Shown piece after piece: positions 1-5,443 of a stretch of 6,671 nt of DNA. Position 1 is the stretch's first letter. Each line of letters opens with the position of its first letter. The stretch spans positions 1 to 6,671 of the forward strand of contig JACMMM010000625.1 of assembly GCA_014379065.1 (NCBI GenBank). The letters are read 5' to 3'. Both the position numbers and the translations under genes were made by a program. The notes below the pieces were generated by a model, which was given only the letters and a program-made list of their open reading frames with translations, made no database searches and was not told the origin of the DNA. Origin of the DNA: Saprospiraceae bacterium. Lineage in GTDB: Bacteria > Bacteroidota > Bacteroidia > Chitinophagales > Saprospiraceae.

Positions 1-1200
1 CCCGTGGAAGGCGATTGGTCGTTGGTGCAGATTGGATACATTTTTTCCATTGCCCTTTTTTGCCTAGGGGCTTCGGCGGCGGTATTTGGTCGCTGGCTAG
101 AAAGGGTTGGTCCGCGTAAAGCCATGTTTGTGTCGGCGCTGTGTTTTTCGGGCGGTTTTTTCCTGTCGGCACTGGGCGTTTGGGGGCATCAAATCTGGTT
201 GCTGTATCTTGGAAATGGCGTACTGGGCGGTATCGGGCTGGGCTTGGGCTATATTTCGCCGGTTTCTACGCTCATTAAGTGGTTTCCCGACCGCCCCGGA
301 ATGGCTACGGGATTGGCCATTATGGGTTTCGGTGGTGGCGCTATGGTGGCCGCACCTTTGTCTATTCGATTAATGGAATTTTTTCAAACACCCGATTCGA
401 TTGGGGTAGCCGAGACTTTTCTGGCGCTGGGTGTATTGTATTTGGCTTATATGTTGTTTGGCGTGCTGACCATTCGTATCCCACCGGTAGGCTGGCAACC
501 GTCGAGCGTGAAACAACCCGACCAAAAGGATCCAAGCCAAGGTCTGGACGCCGATGCCGCGATACGCACCCCCCAATTTTACCTGCTATTTGCCGTGCTG
601 ATGCTCAATGTCAGCGCGGGTATCGGAGTCCTCGGACAGGCTTCGGTGATGATCCAGGAAATGTTTTCTGAAAAAGTGTTGGGCACAAGCCGAGCCGTTA
701 GTGCCGCAGCAGCGGGCGGTTTCGTTGGGCTTTTGAGCCTGTTTAATATGGCGGGGCGTTTTTTCTGGTCTTCTTTGTCCGACAAAATCGGTCGCAAAAA
801 CACATACGCTATCTTTTTCCTTTTGGGTGCAGTGCTCTACATTCTTGTGCCTTTGACGGGCCGCATGGGCAACATCGTGTTGTTCGTAGCAGCCTTTTGT
901 CTCATTATGAGTATGTACGGGGGCGGTTTTGCTACCATCCCAGCTTATCTGCGCGACATGTTCGGTACAAAGGAAGTGGGCGCTATTCATGGCCGATTGC
1001 TGTTGGCCTGGAGCATGGCGGCGTTATTGGGGCCGCAATTGGTCAACAACATTCGGGCTTACCAAATTGACACGCTGCATTTGCCCGCAGCAGAGGCCTA
1101 TTCCGTCACGATGTACCTGATGGCCGGACTGCTGGTTATTGGTTTTGTGTGCAATATGCTCATTAAGCCGCTTAAACAGGATAAACTCAAATCGTCATGA
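1..1200 (+). CDS. OFA-type MFS transporter (oxalate/formate antiporter family), 5' end missing
   Basis: Inner-membrane secondary transporter of the major facilitator superfamily, most like the oxalate:formate antiporter (OFA) branch, which moves small carboxylates such as oxalate, formate or lactate. The frame is open to the left edge, so the GTG at position 4 is probably not the start. Eleven hydrophobic helices are visible; the one missing from the usual twelve is TM1. The MFS loop motif is present twice: GRWLERVGPRK after the first visible helix (TM2) and GRFFWSSLSDKIGRKN between TM8 and TM9. The RTPQFYLLF segment opening the second half and the GGGFATIPAYLRDMFG stretch near TM10 are typical of OFA proteins. 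The last codon overlaps the ATG of the next small gene (ATGA), so the two are probably translationally coupled. The family call is firm, but the substrate cannot be assigned from sequence alone. Confidence 0.9.
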   Translation, partial: PVEGDWSLVQIGYIFSIALFCLGASAAVFGRWLERVGPRKAMFVSALCFSGGFFLSALGVWGHQIWLLYLGNGVLGGIGLGLGYISPVSTLIKWFPDRPGMATGLAIMGFGGGAMVAAPLSIRLMEFFQTPDSIGVAETFLALGVLYLAYMLFGVLTIRIPPVGWQPSSVKQPDQKDPSQGLDADAAIRTPQFYLLFAVLMLNVSAGIGVLGQASVMIQEMFSEKVLGTSRAVSAAAAGGFVGLLSLFNMAGRFFWSSLSDKIGRKNTYAIFFLLGAVLYILVPLTGRMGNIVLFVAAFCLIMSMYGGGFATIPAYLRDMFGTKEVGAIHGRLLLAWSMAALLGPQLVNNIRAYQIDTLHLPAAEAYSVTMYLMAGLLVIGFVCNMLIKPLKQDKLKSS

Positions 1201-1313
1201 AAAAACAAAGCCGTTCCTCCTATCTGCTGTGGCTTTCCTGGACTTTCGTAGCCATCCCAGCCCTTTGGGGTATTATGCAAACCTTGTACAAAGCCTTGGC
1301 ATTGTTCAAGTAA
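1197..1313 (+). CDS. MFS transporter small subunit (38-aa single-helix membrane protein)
   Basis: A 38-residue protein starting MKKQSRSSYLLWLSWTF and ending QTLYKALALFK. Its ATG shares bases with the transporter stop codon (ATGA). It has a basic N-terminus, one hydrophobic helix at about residues 9-27 (WLSWTFVAIPALWGIMQTL) and a short KALALF tail. The pattern of a tryptophan-rich helix, then P-L-W-G-hydrophobic-x-Q-T-L, then K-A-L-A-L-F matches from memory the tiny proteins found directly after OFA-type MFS genes and annotated as MFS transporter small subunit. The likely role is stabilising or modulating the upstream transporter in the inner membrane; the mechanism is not established as far as I know. 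It is below the length cut-off of many gene finders. The overlap, the membrane-helix composition and the family-like tail make a chance ORF unlikely. Confidence 0.85.
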   Translation: MKKQSRSSYLLWLSWTFVAIPALWGIMQTLYKALALFK

Positions 1314-1365
1314 AAAATAATTCAAACGACTTGTCCAAATACGCCCGTCCTGAATGTCTTCAGTG

Positions 1366-1381
1366 TGTTAAATGATTAACA
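1366..1381. promoter_or_regulatory. Perfect palindrome TGT-N10-ACA upstream of the NTF2-like gene
   Basis: TGTTAAATGATTAACA is a perfect inverted repeat with 6-bp arms around ATGA, ending 18 bp before the ATG at 1400. Its TGT-N10-ACA layout resembles Crp/Fnr-family binding sites. I infer a possible operator. No regulator of this family lies in the window and no clear -7/-33 promoter was found beside it. A site this AT-rich can also arise by chance. Confidence 0.3.
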
Positions 1382-1399
1382 ACTAAAATACTTTAAATC

Positions 1400-1753
1400 A
1401 TGACAACACAAGAAGTCGCAAACCGATTGGTAGAACTTTGCCGCACGGGCCAGATCCAACAGGCCCAGACCGAACTTTATGCAGATGATATTGCGAGCAT
1501 AGAACCAGAAAATGCACCCACCAAATCAGCCAAAGGGAAACAAGCGGTGGCGGAGAAAGGAAAACAATTCGCCGACATGATTGAAGAAAGGCATGGCGGT
1601 TCCTTTTCAGACCCCATTGTAGGAGGCCGATATTTTAGCGTAGCCATGACCCTGGATGCTACGATGAAAGGAATGGGCAGAATGATGATCGAAGAGATCT
1701 GTGTATATGAGGTAAAGGATGGCAAGATCGTTTCGGAGCAATTTTTCTTCTGA
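1400..1753 (+). CDS. NTF2/SnoaL-like small protein
   Basis: A complete 117-residue soluble protein with no signal peptide or membrane segment. It looks like a nuclear transport factor 2 / SnoaL-like alpha+beta barrel. The order is: N-terminal helix with LVELCRTGQIQQAQTELYADD (residues 10-30), the characteristic ADDIASIEP strand start, a helix around GKQAVAEKGKQFADMIEE (46-63), then strands ending in EICVYEVKDGKIVSEQFFF (99-117). The length and the final D-G-K-I-V-x-E-Q-F-F pattern are typical of the family. Such proteins range from enzymes acting on small hydrophobic molecules to purely binding proteins, so no reaction is assigned. The start is supported by an A-rich leader (ACTAAAATACTTTAAATC) instead of a Shine-Dalgarno, as usual in Bacteroidota. 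It is separated by 86 bp from the transporter pair and followed at once by a palindromic element, so it is probably transcribed on its own. Confidence 0.85.
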   Translation: MTTQEVANRLVELCRTGQIQQAQTELYADDIASIEPENAPTKSAKGKQAVAEKGKQFADMIEERHGGSFSDPIVGGRYFSVAMTLDATMKGMGRMMIEEICVYEVKDGKIVSEQFFF

Positions 1754-1923
1754 TGGCTTTTAGCCGCGTAGCGGTCTAACGTCGGTAGAAATCACATTCG
1801 ACCATTGATTTGGAGGTGCAGAGCACCGGAACTTCTCGTCGGTTGTTCCGGTGCTCTGCACCTTTTAAACGGTGACCTATGACAATGCTACCGACGTTAG
1901 GCCGCTACGCGGCTAAAGTGCCA
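1754..1923. repeat. Nested palindromic element with two concentric inverted repeats
   Basis: The element begins at the base after the NTF2-like stop codon. The outer arms are 1759-1788 and 1888-1917, 30 bp each, with a single mismatch (T1775 against G1901, a possible G-U pair in RNA). They extend by TGGC (1754-1757) against GCCA (1920-1923) across a small bulge. The inner arms are 1814-1832 (AGGTGCAGAGCACCGGAAC) and 1845-1863, a perfect 19-bp match around a 12-nt loop. The two repeats share a centre within half a base, near 1838. Spacers of 25 and 24 nt between outer and inner arms pair poorly. No ORF lies inside, and no target-site duplication is obvious. It is best read as a small non-coding palindromic repeat, such as a MITE or a REP/BIME-like element, that can fold as one long hairpin in RNA. 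The rest of the gap, 1924-2085, shows no gene and no convincing promoter. Confidence 0.8.
1814..1866 (+). terminator. Possible intrinsic terminator inside the palindromic element
   Basis: The inner 19-bp perfect stem with its 12-nt loop (TTCTCGTCGGTT) is followed on the + strand by TTTT at 1863-1866, giving a hairpin-plus-U layout about 60-110 nt after the NTF2-like stop. On the - strand the stem is followed by CCAAATC, so termination there is not expected. The U-run is short, so efficiency is uncertain. Confidence 0.4.
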
Positions 1924-2085
1924 AACTAGAATTAATGCTCTAGCAATACACCTTGCCATAAGTATCACGATGACGGTCTTTGAATAGGCCCCCATGTTAT
2001 TCTGTCGAAATCCATAAGACCTGCGGCAACGGAGACCTCACTTTACTGTCCAGAATTCAAAGGTTTCTAAGCTAAAAACAAAAAC

Positions 2086-2727
2086 ATGGAGAACAAAACA
2101 TCGCACACGCCACGCGTGGCCGTGATCGGCAGCGGCATTTCAGGAATAGCCTCGGCAGCTATGCTGAAGAAAAACGGATTTCAGGTTGAAATCTATGAAA
2201 AATCGGACAAGATCGGCGGCGTTTGGGCATTGGCCTACCCCAATGTCCGGTTGCAAAACATCGCCGAACAATACCACATCTCCGATTTTCCCTGGCCCTT
2301 CAAACCGGACTTGCATCCGACCGGAATTCAAATCCTGCAATACTTGCAGGAAGCCGTAAAACACTTCCAGTTAGAAGTCCAATTGCGTCATGAAATTACG
2401 GCGTTACAGGAAGAACCCGATGGCTGGCTCGCCAGTATCCAAAGCCCCGATGGACGACGCGAAGCACATTTCGATTTTGTCATGGTTTCTAACGGACATT
2501 ACAGCGACGGCAAAAACAGCCTACAATTCCCGGATCAGGATCTGTATCAAGGAAAGGTCATGACAGAGCGCGATTTGAAATCATTGGACGAATTCAAAGG
2601 CAAGCGCGTTGCCGTGGTAGGGTTTGGCAAAAGCGCCGTGGATATGGCCGATTTTGCTGCGCAACAACAGGCTGCGCAAGTGTTTCATGTTTTCCGAACC
2701 CCGCGCTGGATGTTCCCACGCCAATAG
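2086..2727 (+). CDS. N-terminal FMO fragment (FAD and NADPH Rossmann motifs), ends at amber codon
   Basis: If TAG at 2725 is read as a stop, this is the 213-residue product. It holds the FAD-binding GSGISG (15-20), the FMO-like N-G-H-Y segment (136-139) and the NADPH-type GFGKSA (179-184), and ends at FRTPRWMFPRQ. It lacks the C-terminal part of the FAD domain, so it is unlikely to be an active monooxygenase alone. The position normally held by the FMO/BVMO fingerprint (F-x-G-x3-H) reads Y-Q-G-K-V-M-T (154-160), with threonine in place of histidine. Treat this as the 5' piece of the interrupted gene, not an independent gene. Confidence 0.5.
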   Translation: MENKTSHTPRVAVIGSGISGIASAAMLKKNGFQVEIYEKSDKIGGVWALAYPNVRLQNIAEQYHISDFPWPFKPDLHPTGIQILQYLQEAVKHFQLEVQLRHEITALQEEPDGWLASIQSPDGRREAHFDFVMVSNGHYSDGKNSLQFPDQDLYQGKVMTERDLKSLDEFKGKRVAVVGFGKSAVDMADFAAQQQAAQVFHVFRTPRWMFPRQ

Positions 2728-2772
2728 TTCGGAGCTCATTTTAGCAGATTTTTCTTCAACCGTTTCGGGTCG

Positions 2773-3627
2773 GTGATGATGCCGAGTTGGTCGCATCCAT
2801 CCAAAATAGAACATTTGATGCACGAGCGTTCTCCAGGAGTCGTCCAGTCATTTTGGAAAATGATTGAACAAATCGTAAGCGGGAAAGTGATGAAACGAGG
2901 CGCGAAATTGGGACCGGAGGCACAACAACGTTTGCGCAGCGTCATTCCCAGCCACCCGCTCTTAGCAGACCTGCGTTCCGCCTCCTGTCTGGAGCCTGAA
3001 AACTATTACTCGTTTGTTGCTGAGGGCCGTATTCTGCCCTATCACTCTGAAGTGAAAGCATTCACCACAAATGGCTTGCAATTGAAAAATGGGGGCAACC
3101 TTTATTGTGATATTGTGGTGCTTTCATTGGGTTCCTTAACCCCCAGTTTCCCGTTTTTGCCCGACCAATACAGGACGATGCTTGAATCGGAACCCGATGG
3201 CGTTCAATTGTACCGGCATTTGGTTCATCCCAGAATTCCAAGGATGGGGTTTGCGGGTTTTAACCACGGCTTCCTGCACGTGCCTTCTGTCGAAGTGGGC
3301 ACCCTATGGCTCAGCGCTTTGTGGAAAGGATCACTCGAATTGCCATCGGTCGAAACCATGGAATCGAGCATTGCCTATCTCCAATCCTGGAAACGGGAAC
3401 ACATTCACTTTGAGCCTTCCCGTTCCTGCGGCGTGAATACACGGTTTCAGCAGTACCTGGATACTTTGTTGAAGGATTTGCAGATTTCACCTTACCGCAA
3501 ACTTCCCAATGTGCTGGCGGAGGTTTTTGTCCGGTATCGCGCGGCTGATTATGCCGATGTATTCAAAGACTATCAGCGGGGAAATCCTGCGGGGAAAATT
3601 TTGAGCCCATCCGCCCTGTTAAATTGA
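2773..3627 (+). CDS. C-terminal FMO fragment downstream of the amber codon
   Basis: This is the part of the monooxygenase frame after the amber codon, in the same phase, with a possible GTG start at 2773 (284 residues). The bases before that GTG (CGTTTCGGGTCG) offer no convincing ribosome binding site, so independent translation is doubtful. It carries the last third of the FMO fold: the DIVVLSLGS segment where FMOs usually have an A-T-G-Y motif, FPFLPDQ, and the LYRHLVHPRIPRMGFAGFN block. It has no nucleotide-binding Rossmann motif of its own. It is most likely expressed only if the amber codon is read through or absent in the living strain. Confidence 0.35.
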   Translation: MMMPSWSHPSKIEHLMHERSPGVVQSFWKMIEQIVSGKVMKRGAKLGPEAQQRLRSVIPSHPLLADLRSASCLEPENYYSFVAEGRILPYHSEVKAFTTNGLQLKNGGNLYCDIVVLSLGSLTPSFPFLPDQYRTMLESEPDGVQLYRHLVHPRIPRMGFAGFNHGFLHVPSVEVGTLWLSALWKGSLELPSVETMESSIAYLQSWKREHIHFEPSRSCGVNTRFQQYLDTLLKDLQISPYRKLPNVLAEVFVRYRAADYADVFKDYQRGNPAGKILSPSALLN

Positions 3628-3629
3628 GG

Positions 3630-5309
3630 CTATTCTCCGTCGGTTCGCGCCAATCGGCTTTTCCGATAACCATACGACAGGTAAATCACCAAGCCGATTC
3701 CAAACCAAATAAAAAACCATTTCCAATTGCTGGCCCTGATACCTGTGAGCAGATATAAACAGGTAGATAAACCCAACAAGGGTATCAGGGACAAGTTTTT
3801 TATAAAAGCCAGAACAGCCAGCCCTGCGCAAATCAGCCAGAAAAGAAGGGTAGGAATATGTAAACCATCCTGCCCTTCCATTGGATTGCCCAACAACATA
3901 AAAGCAGCAAAAGCGACCACTATCAAACTTGGAAAAATATAACGGGCATTGATATATGGCATGTTGAACTGGCCCGGCACTTTTTCTTTTCGGGGAAGAA
4001 AAAGCACCCCGCCGCATACGAGTACAAAGGCAAACAAAGTCCCCGTGCTGGTGAAATCGAGTACAAACTGGCTGTTGGTCAACAAAATCAAAGTGCCCAC
4101 AAACAAACCCGTGATGATGGTCGAGATATGGGGCGTTTTATAGCGAGGATGGATCTTTTTGAAAATAGGCGGCATCAAACCATCCCGCCCCATACTCATC
4201 CATATGCGAGGTTGTCCCATCTGCATCACCAGCATAACACTGGTCATGGCGATGACGGCACAAATGGCCACCAGAAACTGCATCCAGCCAATGTTGAGGT
4301 TTTGGGGCTCAAAAATAAACGCGAGCGGGTCGTTGACATTTTCAAACTTCGCATAGGGTACAGCCCCCGTGAGTACCAAAGCAAGTAGAATATACACTAC
4401 CGTGCAAATGATCAAAGACAAGATCATGCCCCGGGGCAAATCGCGCTGCGGGTTTTTGCTCTCTTCTGCCAAAATACTCACCGCATCAAACCCGATGTAA
4501 GCAAAAAACACCCCACTCACGGCTTTCATCACGCCACTAAACTGATTGGGGAAAAAAGTTTTTACACCCTGTGCATTCGGCGGAGTCCAATTATCGCTCA
4601 GTCCTAAACGGTAAATTAGACCGCCTGCAATCAGCAATACCAGCACAATGATGGATAATTTCAACATCACCATCACATTGCTAAAATTCCGGGATTCCCG
4701 GATGCCGATATAAACAAGCCACGTAATCAAGATATTGATGACCAGAGCAGGCATATCCAATATGATACGAAGCCCAAATAAGGTCGGTGCGTCATTCCAG
4801 ATTTGGAGCAATTCCGGTGTTCGCCCGCCCGAAGCCTCGCTGTAACTGCAAGTCAGATGGGACGGAATATGCACGTTTAATTTAGACAATAATGACGTGA
4901 GGTAATCGCTCCAGGAAAAAGCGACGTACACATTGCCAATCGCGTATTCCATCAGCAATGCCCAACCGATAATCCATGCGACGATTTCGCCAAAAGAAGC
5001 ATACGCATAAGTGTAAGCGCTGCCAGCTACCGGGATGCGACTGGCAAAATCTGAGTAACACAAAGCAGTAAAGGCGCAGGCAATGCCACAAAGGATGAAA
5101 AGCACCACCACGCCCGGCCCTCCATTAAAGATGGCAGGACCCAAAGCGCTGAAACTGCCCGCTCCGATAATAGCAGCAATGCCAAAAAAAGTAAGGTCAC
5201 GGACGCTGAGGACTCTCTTTAGGCCATGAGCATGAGCATCTCCAGCGCTTTGTTGTGCTTCTTTTAGAATGGAGTCAATTGTTTTCCTGCGAAAAAGTGA
5301 AGTAGACAT
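3630..5309 (-). CDS. APC-superfamily amino acid permease, cationic amino acid transporter (CAT) type
   Basis: A complete 559-residue inner-membrane transporter with about 12-14 hydrophobic helices. It belongs to the amino acid-polyamine-organocation superfamily, in the CAT branch that includes bacterial YfnA-like proteins. Signature segments: IGAGSFSALG in TM1 (48-57), where unwound glycines bind substrate; GEIVAWIIGWALLMEYAIGN (107-126); FFAYIGFDAVSILAEESKNP (268-287) followed by QRDLPRG; GQPRIWMSMGRDGLMP (365-380); and a C-terminal helix WFFIWFGIGLVIYLSYG (531-547). It is longer than a typical 460-500-residue CAT protein, mainly because of an extended loop at about 140-182 (with HLTCSYSEASGGRTPELL) on the outer face. 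The start ATG is followed by MSTSLFRRKTIDSIL, a usual cytoplasmic N-tail for this branch. Substrate specificity is not readable. It lies 132 bp downstream of a membrane-bound regulator gene on the same strand. Confidence 0.92.
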   Translation of the reverse strand: MSTSLFRRKTIDSILKEAQQSAGDAHAHGLKRVLSVRDLTFFGIAAIIGAGSFSALGPAIFNGGPGVVVLFILCGIACAFTALCYSDFASRIPVAGSAYTYAYASFGEIVAWIIGWALLMEYAIGNVYVAFSWSDYLTSLLSKLNVHIPSHLTCSYSEASGGRTPELLQIWNDAPTLFGLRIILDMPALVINILITWLVYIGIRESRNFSNVMVMLKLSIIVLVLLIAGGLIYRLGLSDNWTPPNAQGVKTFFPNQFSGVMKAVSGVFFAYIGFDAVSILAEESKNPQRDLPRGMILSLIICTVVYILLALVLTGAVPYAKFENVNDPLAFIFEPQNLNIGWMQFLVAICAVIAMTSVMLVMQMGQPRIWMSMGRDGLMPPIFKKIHPRYKTPHISTIITGLFVGTLILLTNSQFVLDFTSTGTLFAFVLVCGGVLFLPRKEKVPGQFNMPYINARYIFPSLIVVAFAAFMLLGNPMEGQDGLHIPTLLFWLICAGLAVLAFIKNLSLIPLLGLSTCLYLLTGIRASNWKWFFIWFGIGLVIYLSYGYRKSRLARTDGE

Positions 5310-5331
5310 AACGGCTTGGTTTTGAACTGAA

Positions 5332-5349
5332 CAATGGACAATACCATTG
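5332..5349. promoter_or_regulatory. 18-bp palindrome upstream of the permease start
   Basis: CAATGGACAATACCATTG is a perfect inverted repeat with 6-bp arms and a 6-bp spacer. It ends 22 bp upstream of the permease ATG, whose first base is at 5309 on the minus strand. The location fits an operator or a 5'-leader hairpin. No clear TAnnTTTG box sits beside it, so the function is inferred. Confidence 0.3.
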
Positions 5350-5404
5350 ACCAGCCCAAAGGAAAAGGCATGTCGAAAAGGGAAAAACCGGAAAAATGCA
5401 GGTA

Positions 5405-5443
5405 GGGGGAATTACCGCTTCTTTTGGGGGAATCGCGGTAATT
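5405..5443. promoter_or_regulatory. Inverted repeat AATTACCGC/GCGGTAATT with overlapping direct repeats
   Basis: Perfect 9-bp arms lie at 5410-5418 and 5435-5443, with a 16-nt spacer. Two direct copies of GGGGGAAT lie at 5405-5412 and 5426-5433, 21 bp apart or two helical turns. The right arm overlaps the stop codon of the regulator gene (5442-5444). In minus-strand RNA the hairpin is followed by CCCCCT, not a U-run, so a canonical intrinsic terminator is not supported. It could be an operator for the permease or a processing or termination hairpin between the two genes. Confidence 0.35.

Larger units (their letters stand above)
2086..3627 (+). pseudogene. Flavin-containing monooxygenase (FMO) interrupted by one in-frame amber codon
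   Basis: One reading frame of 514 codons encodes a protein of normal FMO length, broken only by TAG at 2725-2727 (codon 214). FMOs use FAD, NADPH and O2 to oxygenate soft nucleophiles, or carbonyls in the Baeyer-Villiger relatives. Visible parts: the FAD Rossmann motif GSGISG (residues 15-20) with the ribose-binding acid E38 and GGVW (44-47); the NADPH Rossmann motif GFGKSA (179-184); and a C-terminal stretch, LYRHLVHPRIPRMGFAGFNHGF, like that of class B monooxygenases. Codons 215-229 (FGAHFSRFFFNRFGSV) run on in the same frame with no shift, and quality does not decay after the stop. This points to a very recent nonsense mutation or an error in the sequence; readthrough or two separately made halves is less likely. 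The start at 2086 has an A-rich leader (CTAAAAACAAAAAC). The gene converges on the permease gene with a 2-bp gap. Confidence 0.75.

Noticed and set aside
1139..1375. 78-aa plus-strand ORF across the end of the transporter
   Set aside because: It lies in another frame over the transporter end and the small-subunit gene, with no family pattern; the 38-aa frame has the ATGA overlap and a membrane helix.
1924..2085. Promoter or small gene ahead of the monooxygenase
   Set aside because: TTTG at about 1978 has no TAnnTTTG box at a suitable distance and no ORF with a believable start was found; nothing firm could be called.
2700..2790. Frameshift as the cause of the split monooxygenase
   Set aside because: Both halves are in the same phase and the codons between them read FMO-like sequence; only the amber codon interrupts.
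3949..4388. Plus-strand ORFs opposite the permease
   Set aside because: Antisense to strongly conserved APC family segments; low-complexity composition expected from complementing membrane-helix codons.
5410..5443. Intrinsic terminator after the regulator gene
   Set aside because: The stem is followed on the minus strand by CCCCCT, not a U-run, and the loop is long (16 nt); kept only as a possible regulatory repeat.
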